The notes: generated from the sequence alone by a model not told the origin. A DNA stretch of 22,940 nucleotides from Acidobacteriota bacterium (GCA_023415725.1 JAEZJR010000212.1:1-22940); one strand, 5' to 3'. Shown: positions 12,308-21,328, numbered from the stretch's first letter. A program made the numbers and translations.

Positions 12308-13309
12308 ATGACCCGTTTGATCAGATTCGCAGCCATTCTGGCTCTCCTGCTCGTTCTCTTCTCTCTGGCCCGATCCCAAGGCGACGTCCGCTCCGCCACC
12401 GGACTTCCGATACCGATTGGAGCTGCCGTCATATGGGGCCAGATAGAAATAAAGGGGTTGAAACCGGATCAGCCTAAACCTACGGTCTTCGTTACGCTGA
12501 TGTTCAACGGTGCCCAGATCGGGCGTGTGCAGGCGAACGACAAAGGTTATTACTATTTCCTTCAAAGGGCCCGGGATGGGGCGACGCTGCTGGTGACGGT
12601 CGGCGGGTTGGATGTCGGAAGCCAGAACATCACTGCGGCAGGGGGCGACCGCTACGATATGGCGGTCAATTGGACCGAAGGATCGAACACGCCACAACAA
12701 ACGGCGGTTATCTCTGTAAAAGATGCATATACCAGCCGCTCCGCGACGAACTCGGCATTGATGGAGCGAGCCGCGACGCAGGCCAAAGCGAAAAACGTTT
12801 CTGAAGCGGTTAAGGTTTACGAGCAAGTCGTAGCGAACGATCCCAATGATTTTGTCGCCTGGACGGAACTCGGGTCGCTGCACTTCTCCAATTCAAAGGA
12901 ATCCGAAGCCGAAAAGGCGTACAAAAAGGCGATCACTTTAAAGCCGGACTTCACACTTGCGCTGCTTAATCTAGGTAAGCTCTACATCTCGCAGAAGCGT
13001 TTCCCTGATGCCGTGCTGGTGCTGGAGAACGCCGCGATGGCGGACAGGAATTCCGCGGACAGCTTCCATTACCTCGGCGAGGCGTATCTGCAAAACAAAC
13101 AGGGATCAAAGGCCGTAGTTGTGCTGAATGAAGCGATCCGCCTGGCCCCTGACGAAAAGGCGGAAATACACCTTAGGCTTGCAGCCCTTTACAACGCCGC
13201 GGGTGCGAAAGACCGCGCGGCGAACGAATATAAGCTCTTCCTGAAGAAACGTCCCGATCACAAGGAGCGTGCAAAACTCGAGGCGTATATAAAGGAAAAC
13301 GGTAAATGA
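12308..13309 (+). CDS. Exported TPR repeat protein
   Basis: The 333-residue protein has a Sec-type signal peptide (about 1-23, MTRLIRFAAILALLLVLFSL then ARSQG). Residues 35-130 look like a beta-sandwich: WGQIEIKG, TVFVTLMFNG, GYYYFLQRARDGATLLVTVGG resemble carboxypeptidase-regulatory or transthyretin-like folds. From about 155 to the end come roughly five tetratricopeptide repeats (YEQVVANDPNDFVAWTELG; AEKAYKKAITLKPDFTLALLNLG; and so on). It is probably periplasmic and acts as a binding scaffold. Partners are unknown. It has its own promoter candidate and ends 78 bases from the convergent receptor gene, with a GC hairpin between them. The downstream receptor also has an N-terminal regulatory beta domain, but no direct link can be shown. 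Confidence 0.8.
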   Translation: MTRLIRFAAILALLLVLFSLARSQGDVRSATGLPIPIGAAVIWGQIEIKGLKPDQPKPTVFVTLMFNGAQIGRVQANDKGYYYFLQRARDGATLLVTVGGLDVGSQNITAAGGDRYDMAVNWTEGSNTPQQTAVISVKDAYTSRSATNSALMERAATQAKAKNVSEAVKVYEQVVANDPNDFVAWTELGSLHFSNSKESEAEKAYKKAITLKPDFTLALLNLGKLYISQKRFPDAVLVLENAAMADRNSADSFHYLGEAYLQNKQGSKAVVVLNEAIRLAPDEKAEIHLRLAALYNAAGAKDRAANEYKLFLKKRPDHKERAKLEAYIKENGK

Positions 13310-13340
13310 CCCAGCTTCTGGCAGTGTCGACAGGCGAAAA

Positions 13341-13363
13341 GGCCCGCGGCGATCGCCGCGGCC
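13341..13363. terminator. Likely bidirectional terminator between convergent genes
   Basis: GGCCCGCGGCG (13341-13351) and CGCCGCGGCCC (13353-13363) pair with one mismatch, around a palindromic centre CCGCGGCGATCGCCGCGG. Short A and T runs flank it (AAAA before, CCCTTT after). It lies between the stops of the TPR gene (13309) and the leftward receptor (13388), where terminators for both are expected. Confidence 0.6.
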
Positions 13364-13387
13364 CTTTAGCTTTCAAATGTCCATCAC

Positions 13388-16300
13388 TTAGAAATCGTAA
13401 CGGAGCGCGAATTGCATGACACGGGCGTCACTACGAGTTGATGTGAACTGTCCGAAACCTACAGGTGCTGTCTGATTCAGGCGATCCGGACGGAAGCCCA
13501 TAGCAGTGTTCGCGTTACCGACGAAGATCGGAGTGTTGGTAACGTTGAACACATCCCAGCGAATGCTGAACTTGTGTCCTTCCTGCCAGGGCATTGCAAA
13601 GGACTTCTGCAGGCCCAGGTCCAAGGTCCAGAACGACGGCCACCTTAGCTGATTCCGGTCTCCGGTCTCGCCGGGGTACGGGCTACGGAAACTTCTATAA
13701 GCCTCATCCGGGTTGGCGAACATGGTCGGTAGATCGTCTTCACCGTTAAAGTAAATCCCGGTTTCAATGGGTCGTATCTGTACCATCGCACTCTTCAGGT
13801 TCCAGTTCGTCGCCCAGCCCGAATTGTCGAAGATCTTGGAACCGGTACCATGCGGTTGTCCGGAGTTGTAGCGGAAGATGCTGGCAAGCTGCCATCCACC
13901 GACCAGAGCGTCCACGAATCCATTCGCGTCCGAGAAATAAGCCCGGCCGCGACCGATCGGGATCTGCCAGAGGCTATTGAAGTTGACGATATGCCTCATA
14001 TCAAAATCGGAGGAGGCGTAGTTGTCACTTTGCCTGATCGGATTAAGTATGAACGCCGATCCGAACGACCCAGCGGTCTGCAGACCGGAGGTGTCATCCA
14101 TCGAGTGCGAGTAGGTGTAGTTAAGATCCCACGTCAATCCACTCAGACGCTGGCGAAGCGAGAATGCTCCGGCATGATAGTCAGACCTGGCGATCGACCC
14201 GAAGGAATCCAAAGCCCCGTACTGCGTATTGTAAAAAAGCGGGTCGCGCCCTGTAAGGGCATTGGCAAGGTCAAACCAGAATGTCGAATTGTCATAACTT
14301 GTGGCAACTGCGGTGCCAGCGGTTATAGGCTGGTTCGGGGGAACACTTATCCCTGCCAGTCGGAAGAATGCCTGTGAGTTGGTAAGACCTACCCAAGATC
14401 CCCCCCTCGCCTGGCCGATAATTCCTGGAGCCCAGAGATTATTGAAGAACGGGATGTCCGGCACGGTGCCTAGAGTGCCCCCTGACTGCGCGTGCCTCGC
14501 GATGATCGCCCCGGCCTCGTAGTAAGTCATACCCGAGAGCGGGTCCGTCAGATTGTTCGCCGCCATCACGTCCCGCGTCGCAAGCAGATTACGAGCGGTG
14601 CGATTGATGTAGGAAGCTTCCAGGTAAAGCTTGCCCGGGAGATCACGGCCAAATGTAATATTCGTGGAATAGTGAATCGGCGCCTGGATGCCCCGGTCGA
14701 TCGAAGATTCGATCCGCATCCCGAGGTCTTCCGGTTGTTGAAGCGGGAATATAAGCTGCCCAGGAGCGACAACATTCGGGAACGACTGAACATTCATCCC
14801 GGTACCGTCCCAGGCCGGTGCCGGATTGGTAGTGAGATTGAAGGTATTGGCTGGTGTCGTGTAGTTCGAAAGAAAGCCGAGCGTGTTGTTTGCGTCGAAC
14901 GAAACGGCCAACTGCTGTCCGTAATAGTCATTTGTGATCGCAAATCCACCTCGAAGGACGCCAGATCCGTTCTTGCCGAAAATGAACGCCCCCAGACCGC
15001 CCTCGAATCTCGGCGACCAAGCGACCGACATACGGGGTTGCCAGTTATTCGTATCCGCGTTGTACATCGGTGGCTTCCCATTCTTTTTACCGGAAAGCTC
15101 GATCAGCAACGGTTCGGTGTAGTTCTTGCCTTGCCTTGCGGCCACAAGACGACGCTCGAAATACTCATCCAACGCAATATTTGGAGCAGCCTCCAACCCC
15201 TGCGTTTCGTATACCGGTGTGGAGTAACCGTATCTCAAGCCCATATTGAGTGTCAGGTTGGGCCTGATCTTCCACGAATCCTGGAAATAGAAGTCGTACT
15301 CTTCTGTTGCAAATTCCCTGATCGTCGGGGTGTTCGGAACGGGGTTACCGGCTGCGTCAAAGTTGAATCGCGCAGTGTATTGGTTCAACCGTCCAAGAAG
15401 CGCGACCAGTGGCGATTGGGCCGAACGCAGCCAAGCGCTCGAAACCCGGGTGCCATAAGTTGATTGCAAGTACGTATCTACGATGTCGGTCACTAGAGCC
15501 CCACCGTTGTCGTAGAACCCAAAGTTTGTGACCGCGCTGTCGTAGGCAGCCGTCCAATTGGTGCGCTTGTTCCGAACGATACGAATGTTCGTTCCGAACT
15601 GCATCGTGTGGCTGCCCTTCACCCACGTAATATCGTCGGCGAAATTGTGGGTCGGATTGACGCGGCTGAATGTGCGTGAGAAGTTTACCGGCGAAAAAAC
15701 ATCACGAAATGTGATCGCATTTTCTCCCGAATCACCCTGATTGCTGAACGCAAGCCGCGTAAGGCCGTAACTGAACCTATTGGTGATGCTGCTGGAGATA
15801 AGCCACGTATGGCTGGCTGCGATCCCGAGCGGGTGGCTCCACTGATCTGTTGTTGGAGTGTCAGGAAATGCCGATGCGTTGCCGAACAGATCCTGTTGAT
15901 AATTCATTCGACCGCTAAGAGTGTGCTTTTGGTCGCCGGTTGCATTCCAGTCAAACCGAGCGGTATGGGTACTTAGCTCGACCGGCAAGGGAGCGTTCCA
16001 TCTATAACCGCCGGTGTTCTCGCCATCACCCAGCTGTGTGTTGTTTGAGGGGTACCTCTGTGCCGCAGAGGCAAAGAGCGAAACAACATTCGGATTCACA
16101 TTAACGACAGCGTCACCATTCGGATCAACAAAGCTGTTGATCGTAGGAATGTCGATCGAACGCATTACTCCGCTGGTATCCCTGAACCTAATGGTTCCCT
16201 GGCCGAGGGAAGCGAGTGGAACCAAACGGTTTACGCCCACGCTCTTAGATTCCCTCATCCCCTCGTAGTTGTAGAAAAAGAACAACCGGTCCTTTACTAT

Positions 16301-17167
16301 AGGGCCGCTGAAACTCCCGCCGTAAAGATGGCGCTTGAGAACCTCTCTATCAACTCCGGAAGCGTTGTTGAACCAGCTATTCGCGTTGAAATAATCGTTG
16401 CGATGGTACCAGAACAAATTGCCATGGAAATCGTTCGTACCCGATTTCGTGACCAGAGAGATCTGCGCTCCGGACGAGCGGCCACGTGAGGCATCCGGGT
16501 TGGATGTCGTCACACGAAATTCTTCTACAGAGTCAGGCGTGACACGGAGAACCGGCGAAAACGCCGAAGCATCTTGCTGGTTGTTCACGTCTATGCCGTC
16601 GAGAGTGATGTTGGCCTGATCGGATCGTCCGCCGGCCACGGCACCGCTCGGGGTTACGGCCGGCTGAAGGCTGAGCAGGTCTGCAACGTTGCGGCCCTCG
16701 AGCGGAAGTTGGGATATCTGTTGTGACTGGAAGTTGTTACCCAAGCTGGCATCGCTCAGGTTCTTGATGCTCTCGATCCCACCTGCATCTACGGTCACAC
16801 TCACGGCAACATCGCCGACCTCCAGTTTGACCGGGATCGTAGTGACACGGTCGGTCAGCGCGTCGAACGGGGTCGTGACCGACTTGTTGAAGCCGCTGGC
16901 CTCGACCTCGATCGTGTACGAACCCGGCTGCACCGCGGTGAACGTGTACGTCCCGCTTTCGTTAGTAACGACGGTACGTCGAGTTCCCTGTTGCGCACTG
17001 ACAAGGGTAACTGTCGCACCTACGACGGTCTGGCCTTGGGGGTCCGTAACCGTGCCGGTGACGCCTGACGTACCGGCCTGGCCGAATGCGGACAGGGCCA
17101 AGATCGCAAAGACAAAACACATGGCGATAACTTGCCGTGCCTTTGTCTCGAAATAGCTAGTTCTCAT
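13388..17167 (-). CDS. Oar-like TonB-dependent outer-membrane receptor with N-terminal regulatory domain
   Basis: The start at 17167 gives 1259 residues (MRTSYFETKARQVIAM...) and has AGGAGG four to five bases off; the longer frame to 17227 lacks such a site. A signal peptide (about 1-30, cleavage after ALSAFGQ) is followed by a carboxypeptidase-regulatory domain (about 34-115, GVTGTVTDPQGQTVVGATV and GSYTIEVEASGF), a plug domain (about 130-260, NVADLLSLQPAV, ITLDGIDVNNQ, SGTNDFHGNLFWYHRNDYFNA) and a long beta-barrel ending in ARVMQFALRYDF, whose terminal Phe suits outer-membrane insertion. This is the large Oar-type receptor very common in Acidobacteriota. The ligand is unknown. No TonB or exbBD genes are nearby. 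The oxidoreductase gene upstream lies on the same strand, about 200 bases away. Confidence 0.9.
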   Translation of the reverse strand: MRTSYFETKARQVIAMCFVFAILALSAFGQAGTSGVTGTVTDPQGQTVVGATVTLVSAQQGTRRTVVTNESGTYTFTAVQPGSYTIEVEASGFNKSVTTPFDALTDRVTTIPVKLEVGDVAVSVTVDAGGIESIKNLSDASLGNNFQSQQISQLPLEGRNVADLLSLQPAVTPSGAVAGGRSDQANITLDGIDVNNQQDASAFSPVLRVTPDSVEEFRVTTSNPDASRGRSSGAQISLVTKSGTNDFHGNLFWYHRNDYFNANSWFNNASGVDREVLKRHLYGGSFSGPIVKDRLFFFYNYEGMRESKSVGVNRLVPLASLGQGTIRFRDTSGVMRSIDIPTINSFVDPNGDAVVNVNPNVVSLFASAAQRYPSNNTQLGDGENTGGYRWNAPLPVELSTHTARFDWNATGDQKHTLSGRMNYQQDLFGNASAFPDTPTTDQWSHPLGIAASHTWLISSSITNRFSYGLTRLAFSNQGDSGENAITFRDVFSPVNFSRTFSRVNPTHNFADDITWVKGSHTMQFGTNIRIVRNKRTNWTAAYDSAVTNFGFYDNGGALVTDIVDTYLQSTYGTRVSSAWLRSAQSPLVALLGRLNQYTARFNFDAAGNPVPNTPTIREFATEEYDFYFQDSWKIRPNLTLNMGLRYGYSTPVYETQGLEAAPNIALDEYFERRLVAARQGKNYTEPLLIELSGKKNGKPPMYNADTNNWQPRMSVAWSPRFEGGLGAFIFGKNGSGVLRGGFAITNDYYGQQLAVSFDANNTLGFLSNYTTPANTFNLTTNPAPAWDGTGMNVQSFPNVVAPGQLIFPLQQPEDLGMRIESSIDRGIQAPIHYSTNITFGRDLPGKLYLEASYINRTARNLLATRDVMAANNLTDPLSGMTYYEAGAIIARHAQSGGTLGTVPDIPFFNNLWAPGIIGQARGGSWVGLTNSQAFFRLAGISVPPNQPITAGTAVATSYDNSTFWFDLANALTGRDPLFYNTQYGALDSFGSIARSDYHAGAFSLRQRLSGLTWDLNYTYSHSMDDTSGLQTAGSFGSAFILNPIRQSDNYASSDFDMRHIVNFNSLWQIPIGRGRAYFSDANGFVDALVGGWQLASIFRYNSGQPHGTGSKIFDNSGWATNWNLKSAMVQIRPIETGIYFNGEDDLPTMFANPDEAYRSFRSPYPGETGDRNQLRWPSFWTLDLGLQKSFAMPWQEGHKFSIRWDVFNVTNTPIFVGNANTAMGFRPDRLNQTAPVGFGQFTSTRSDARVMQFALRYDF

Positions 17168-17171
17168 AGCT

Positions 17172-17177
17172 CCTCCT
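17172..17177 (-). promoter_or_regulatory. Strong ribosome binding site fixing the receptor start
   Basis: On the minus strand AGGAGG is followed by AGCT and then the ATG at 17167. The match to the anti-Shine-Dalgarno is full, and this decides the start 20 codons inside the longest open frame. Confidence 0.75.
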
Positions 17178-17365
17178 AGTTTTAAGATTGCAGATGTACC
17201 GGGCTGAATTAGCTTGACTATATGCACGAATCATTCCTTATAGACCTGATCCTGTTAAATAGTGAAAACACAAACACTTCGGCGATTCTTGTTTAAATCA
17301 GAGACGCCGATCTGCACAGTTTTTTGAATTAAATTCAAATTTTCGGGAAAAAGGAACTGGCCGCA

Positions 17366-18301
17366 TTATACGGTTTTTGACGAGGCAAGCAAGGAAAATG
17401 CGGATTTTGCGGCTGTGGCGCCCATGCCGACGGCAGTGGCGATCGTGGGTGAGATCGGGTTTGCGACGTCGCCGATGGCATAAACGCCTTCGATGTTCGT
17501 CTTGCCGAGTTGGTCGACCAGAATGTAGCCTTGGCTGTCAGTTGCCAGTTGGGAATTGAGGACTTCGGTGTTCGGAGTGACGCCGATACGGGCGATGAGA
17601 TACTCGGCCTCAATTCGCGAGCGGTCGCCGATCCGCGATTTGATATCTACCCATTTGATGCGATCAGTGCCGCCGATCCTAGCGATCTCGGATTCAAGGA
17701 CCAACTCGATATTCGGTGTCGAGAATATTCGGTCCTGAAATTCCTTTCGCGCGGTCAATCTGTTACGTCGGTGAACGAGAAGTACGCGTTCGGCGTGTTC
17801 CGAAAGTAAGAGTGCATTCTCTGCAGCGGCGTCGCCGCCACCAACCACCACGACCCGTTTGCCCTTGACCATTTCTCGTTCGCCGGTTCCTGAACGAAGT
17901 ATCCCTTTTCCCTGAAACTCAAGTTCACCCGGTACCCCGAGCGTTCTCCGCCTAATGCCGGTGGCGATGAATATTGCTTCGCCCGTGTAAACTCGGCCGT
18001 CAGCGAGGCTCACTGTCTGGGATACACAATCGACAGTCTCGATGGATGCTCCCGTAATGACTTTAACACTCCACTCAGCAACCGATCGATCCAACAACTC
18101 GATAAATTCCGCTCCATTTCGGACATTGACGCCTGGGTAGTTCCTGATCGGGCCGTTGATCCAACGAAGCTGTCCGTACAACTCCTCCGCTCTTTCCAGG
18201 ATCAACGACGTCATCCCAAGGTCCGCACACCATATCGCCGCGGATATTCCCGCAACTCCTCCCCCGATGATCACGACGTCGAATTTTTCTTGAATGGACA
18301 A
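17366..18301 (-). CDS. Thioredoxin-reductase-like FAD/NAD(P) oxidoreductase lacking the CxxC pair
   Basis: The 311-residue protein starts with TTG (MSIQEKFDVVIIGGGVAG) with no clear ribosome site; the N-terminus fits the family, so the start is kept. The FAD-binding GGGVAG lies at 13-18, the NAD(P)-binding GGGDAAAENAL from 154, HRR at 177-179 suits NADPH, and VYAIGDVANPISPTIATAVGMGATAA is the C-terminal FAD motif. Where thioredoxin reductases carry CATCDG just before the NADPH motif, this protein reads RSGTGEREM (about 136-144), so the redox cysteines are absent. Only Cys25 and Cys92 were seen. It cannot be a normal thioredoxin reductase; a ferredoxin/flavodoxin-NADP reductase-like or other NAD(P)H oxidoreductase role is possible. 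It is cytoplasmic, and it diverges from the chemosensory operon at 18571. Confidence 0.85.
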   Translation of the reverse strand: MSIQEKFDVVIIGGGVAGISAAIWCADLGMTSLILERAEELYGQLRWINGPIRNYPGVNVRNGAEFIELLDRSVAEWSVKVITGASIETVDCVSQTVSLADGRVYTGEAIFIATGIRRRTLGVPGELEFQGKGILRSGTGEREMVKGKRVVVVGGGDAAAENALLLSEHAERVLLVHRRNRLTARKEFQDRIFSTPNIELVLESEIARIGGTDRIKWVDIKSRIGDRSRIEAEYLIARIGVTPNTEVLNSQLATDSQGYILVDQLGKTNIEGVYAIGDVANPISPTIATAVGMGATAAKSAFSLLASSKTV

Positions 18302-18333
18302 TGTGGTTCTGTGTGTTTCGGAATTACGACTTT

Positions 18334-18369
18334 TGTCAGAATGACATGCCGCTTTTTGTCACTTTGAGA
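18334..18369. promoter_or_regulatory. Tandem half-palindromic operators upstream of the chemosensory operon
   Basis: TGTCA-GAA-TGACA (18334-18346) is a perfect 5-3-5 palindrome. TGTCA-CTT-TGAGA (18357-18369) is a weaker copy 23 bases further on, both inside a repeated TTTTGTCA word. They lie about 90-120 bases before the sigma-54-type promoter, a usual distance for an enhancer-binding activator. They are also close to the start of the leftward oxidoreductase gene and could regulate that gene instead. Confidence 0.4.
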
Positions 18370-18456
18370 CGATTTCAATCTTATTCAAAGGTCCAAAAAG
18401 CATGACTCATTACTCTAAATTCAAGTAAATACAACATTTCCGCTCATACTGCCACC

Positions 18457-18473
18457 TTGGCATCTTGATTGCT
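18457..18473 (+). promoter_or_regulatory. Candidate sigma-54 (RpoN) promoter of the chemosensory operon
   Basis: TTGGCATCTTGATTGCT matches the TTGGCAC-N5-TTGCW pattern with one change, and has GG and GC at exactly the required -24/-12 spacing. The transcript would start near 18484, about 87 bases before the ATG at 18571. RpoN control of type IV pilus and motility genes is common, which fits the genes downstream. Confidence 0.55.
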
Positions 18474-18570
18474 TTCGATTGCGAGATGAGCTGGGAGTGT
18501 TTTATTTGCTCCCTACCCTCTTCTGCAATTCCCCTTTTTTTCCAGCTTTCCGCTCCAGCCACCAAAATCT

Positions 18571-20790
18571 ATGCGACTTGATGCCGAAACCGCTTCCTCG
18601 ACATACGTGGAGAATATTGTCGCCGACGCAGCGGTGAACGAACGCTCCCTTGAAGCCAATAATGCCCTTCGCGAAGGAATACGAGCCGCTCAGGCGGGCG
18701 ACCGAGCCAAGGCCCGAACTGCCTTGCTCCGCGCCAGCGAGTTGGATTCCCAGTCGGAATCCGCCTGGCTGTGGCTCGCGTCAATAAGCGAGTACCCAGA
18801 GGAACTTGTCGTCTTCCTCAACAACGTCCTCGACATCAACCCAAACAACGCCCGTGCCATTGAATGGATGGCAGCAACCAAGGGGCTGTTGGCGAAAACT
18901 TTCGTCCAGCGTGGTATCGACGCTATGGACGGTGGGCAGAAGGAACTGGCTACCCAGTATCTCGACCAGGCGCTGGAGCACGATCAGAAGAATACGACCG
19001 CTTGGCTGTGGCTCGCAAATCTCGCCGATTCCAATGAGGGGAAATTGTCCTACCTAGAGAAGGTCCTCGAATTTGAGCCCGACAATGCAGCCGCAAGAGC
19101 GGCTTTCGACCAGGCGAAGCACGAGATAAACCAAGCGTTGCTCGCCGAGGCACGTGCGGCGGCCGTTGCGGGCCGCAAGGCTGAGTCGCACGATCTTCTC
19201 GACGCATTCATCGCAGAGAATCCCGAATCGGAAGATGGCTGGATACTCCGATCGCATCTCGCCGACGGCTTCGCCGAGAAGATCGCCGCCTTCGAAAAAG
19301 TACTTTCTATCAACCCGAACAACCTCGTGGCCCGCTCGGGACTCGACTCGCTAAAGGCCATAATGCAGACCGTCGAGGGCACTGCACCCTCGACTCCTTC
19401 CGAACCTCAGCGCGACGAGCCGGATACGATGGAGAATACCGCCTTCGCCGTTGAGCAGGAGCGTATTCACGAAACAGAAGCCATTCCCGATAGAAGCCCC
19501 ACCCAGGAACTTGAATTTCCTGAGGCAGCATTTGCACTCGCTCAGCAACACGAACCCCGCGCCGAGGAAGTCGCGGTCGAAGCTCCGTTGTTCGAAGAGA
19601 CTGCCGCTATTGCTGAACCTGCCCCCTCCATGGATGCCGGTGTCGACTGGTCGATGAACACGGTGTCTTTCTCCTTTGCGTTCCCGGGAGGCGAGACCGA
19701 ACCCGCCGCGGCCACGCCGAATGTCGTGGAGAGCGATTCGTTCGAATTCTCCGTGAACGGAACCAACGACCATCCCGCAGATGCTTTCGTCGAAGCGGAC
19801 ATGGTCGTGGAAGAGGCGGCACCGGCCGTGAGTTTTGATGTAACCCCCGAGCAACCGCAGCAGATGGGAATGGGCGATACCTTCGCGTTCGTCCCAGTCA
19901 CGCCGGAAGCTGAACCGGTGACCGAGGTTTCTATCCCGATGCCGGCGAACTTCGACGCGGAACCGGTTTGGAAGCCCACCGGCTTTGAGACGAACGTCGT
20001 TCGCGAGGAGCCTGCCACGACGGAAGTCGCCGCGACGTCGGCGTGTCCATACTGCGGCGGAGAGAATCCCGCACAGGCTTTCACATGCGGAAACTGCCTC
20101 GCGACGCTCACCTTAGCCGACGTCGAGATGATGCTGGCCAATACGCACGCGGATAAGACCCTTGTCCGCAGTGCTACCGAAAAGCTCGAAGGGGAACGCA
20201 GATCGAGAGAGTTCACCGAAAGCGACCTTATTGTACTCGGCATTGGACATCTGAACCTTCGGAATTTCCAAACAGGGTACGATTACCTCCTCGAGGCGTC
20301 TCAATTGAACCCGAACAACTTCGTTCTGGCGAGCCAAGTGAACGCCCTCCACATCCGTTTTGAAGAGATCAAGGATCAGGAGGCGGCGCACGAGACGATG
20401 CCGAAGGGGCGGTCGATCCTCGTCGTTGACGACAGCGCGACCGTGAGGAAACTGATCGCCGGTAAGCTCGAAAAATGCGGCCACGAAGTGTATTGTGCGG
20501 CCGACGGGGTTGAAGCTCTTGAGCAGCTCGATTCGGTCGTGCCGGATCTCATCCTCCTCGACATCACGATGCCGCGGATGGACGGTTATCAGGTCTGTAA
20601 GGTGATCCGGAGCAAGGAATCGACGAAGGATATTCCAGTCGTGATGATCTCCGGCAAGGACGGATTTTTCGACAAGGTGCGCGGCCGAATGGCGGGAACG
20701 ACCGGTTACATCACGAAACCGTTCGGCCCGGAGACATTGATGAAGGCCGTCGAAACGTACCTGAAGGGCCAGGTCGAAACCGGGGAATGA
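18571..20790 (+). CDS. TPR / zinc-ribbon / response-receiver protein of a Pil-like chemosensory system
   Basis: The 739-residue cytoplasmic protein has three ~79-residue TPR-like repeats at about 30-266; tryptophans 66, 145 and 224 (AWLWLAS, AWLWLAN, GWILRSH) recur at exactly 79-residue steps. An acidic Ala/Pro/Glu-rich linker follows (about 271-488), then a four-cysteine zinc ribbon (Cys492, 495, 506, 509), another helical repeat stretch (about 515-600) and a CheY/PilG-type receiver (about 613-735) with Asp620, Asp621, phospho-acceptor Asp664, Ser694 and Lys716 all in place. No DNA-binding output is present. Together with the CheW-like and PilJ-like genes it resembles the PilG or PixG position of type IV pilus/phototaxis pathways, with an unusually large scaffold in front. 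A sigma-54-type promoter precedes it, and its stop overlaps the CheW gene start. The downstream kinase must lie outside the window. Confidence 0.85.
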   Translation: MRLDAETASSTYVENIVADAAVNERSLEANNALREGIRAAQAGDRAKARTALLRASELDSQSESAWLWLASISEYPEELVVFLNNVLDINPNNARAIEWMAATKGLLAKTFVQRGIDAMDGGQKELATQYLDQALEHDQKNTTAWLWLANLADSNEGKLSYLEKVLEFEPDNAAARAAFDQAKHEINQALLAEARAAAVAGRKAESHDLLDAFIAENPESEDGWILRSHLADGFAEKIAAFEKVLSINPNNLVARSGLDSLKAIMQTVEGTAPSTPSEPQRDEPDTMENTAFAVEQERIHETEAIPDRSPTQELEFPEAAFALAQQHEPRAEEVAVEAPLFEETAAIAEPAPSMDAGVDWSMNTVSFSFAFPGGETEPAAATPNVVESDSFEFSVNGTNDHPADAFVEADMVVEEAAPAVSFDVTPEQPQQMGMGDTFAFVPVTPEAEPVTEVSIPMPANFDAEPVWKPTGFETNVVREEPATTEVAATSACPYCGGENPAQAFTCGNCLATLTLADVEMMLANTHADKTLVRSATEKLEGERRSREFTESDLIVLGIGHLNLRNFQTGYDYLLEASQLNPNNFVLASQVNALHIRFEEIKDQEAAHETMPKGRSILVVDDSATVRKLIAGKLEKCGHEVYCAADGVEALEQLDSVVPDLILLDITMPRMDGYQVCKVIRSKESTKDIPVVMISGKDGFFDKVRGRMAGTTGYITKPFGPETLMKAVETYLKGQVETGE

Positions 20791-21305
20791 TAAATATGGA
20801 GATCGGAAACGCAATATCGCCCCCATCGGAGGCAGTTCCCCCACCAATCTCCGCTAACGAAACGCAAACCGCCGCCCGCCCCGACAAATTTGTCACGTTC
20901 CATCTGGGAGAAGCGACTTACGCGGTCAGGGCCGCGATGGTCGCAGAGGTCGCCCAGGTCCTTCCCTTGACCCCTCTGCCTGGCACGAAACCGGGCATTG
21001 TCGGTATTTCACCTCTGCGTGGTGAGATCGTGGCAAAGATCGATCTTCGAACCATGCTCGGCGAGCGGCCGGCGAATTCCGGCAATCCTAAGGTCAAGGA
21101 GATCGTTCTCAAGCGGCCGTTTCCGGATGCCGTTCCGGTCGCGTTCGCCGTTGACCGCCTCGGCGAGATCGCGACGCTGGATATCGCCCAGATCCGCCCC
21201 CTCCTGGACAACAACGGCCTATTCATCGGTGAAGTCAGGTGGAGCGAACGTTCATTAAGGGTCATCGACCATAGAATGTTGCTAGCCTCGATCGAACCGG
21301 ACTGA
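20787..21305 (+). CDS. CheW-like adaptor (PilI/PixI type)
   Basis: The 172-residue protein has a Pro/Ala-rich N-terminal tail (1-32) and a CheW domain (about 33-168): KFVTFHLGEATYAVRAAMVAEV, GIVGISPLRGEIVAKIDLRTMLG and VPVAFAVDRLGEIATLD match the usual beta-barrel positions. CheW proteins link receptors to the CheA kinase. Its ATG overlaps the previous stop (ATGA), showing translational coupling; an ATG at 20796, with GGGGA nine bases upstream, is an equally good start. A PilJ-like receptor gene follows 23 bases later. It is cytoplasmic, at the receptor array. Confidence 0.88.
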   Translation: MINMEIGNAISPPSEAVPPPISANETQTAARPDKFVTFHLGEATYAVRAAMVAEVAQVLPLTPLPGTKPGIVGISPLRGEIVAKIDLRTMLGERPANSGNPKVKEIVLKRPFPDAVPVAFAVDRLGEIATLDIAQIRPLLDNNGLFIGEVRWSERSLRVIDHRMLLASIEPD

Positions 21306-21328
21306 CGCCCGCTCCCCCTCGCACCGAA

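Noticed and set aside
14492..15463. Open frame of 323 codons on the plus strand
   Set aside because: It is antisense to the TonB-dependent receptor, is rich in Arg and Val, has no recognisable motif and no ribosome site.
17168..17365. Riboswitch or strong promoter in the receptor leader
   Set aside because: Only weak AT-rich palindromes (such as TTGAATT-A-AATTCAA) and a 6-bp TCGGCG/CGCCGA pair were seen; no known riboswitch core or clear -35/-10 pair could be supported.
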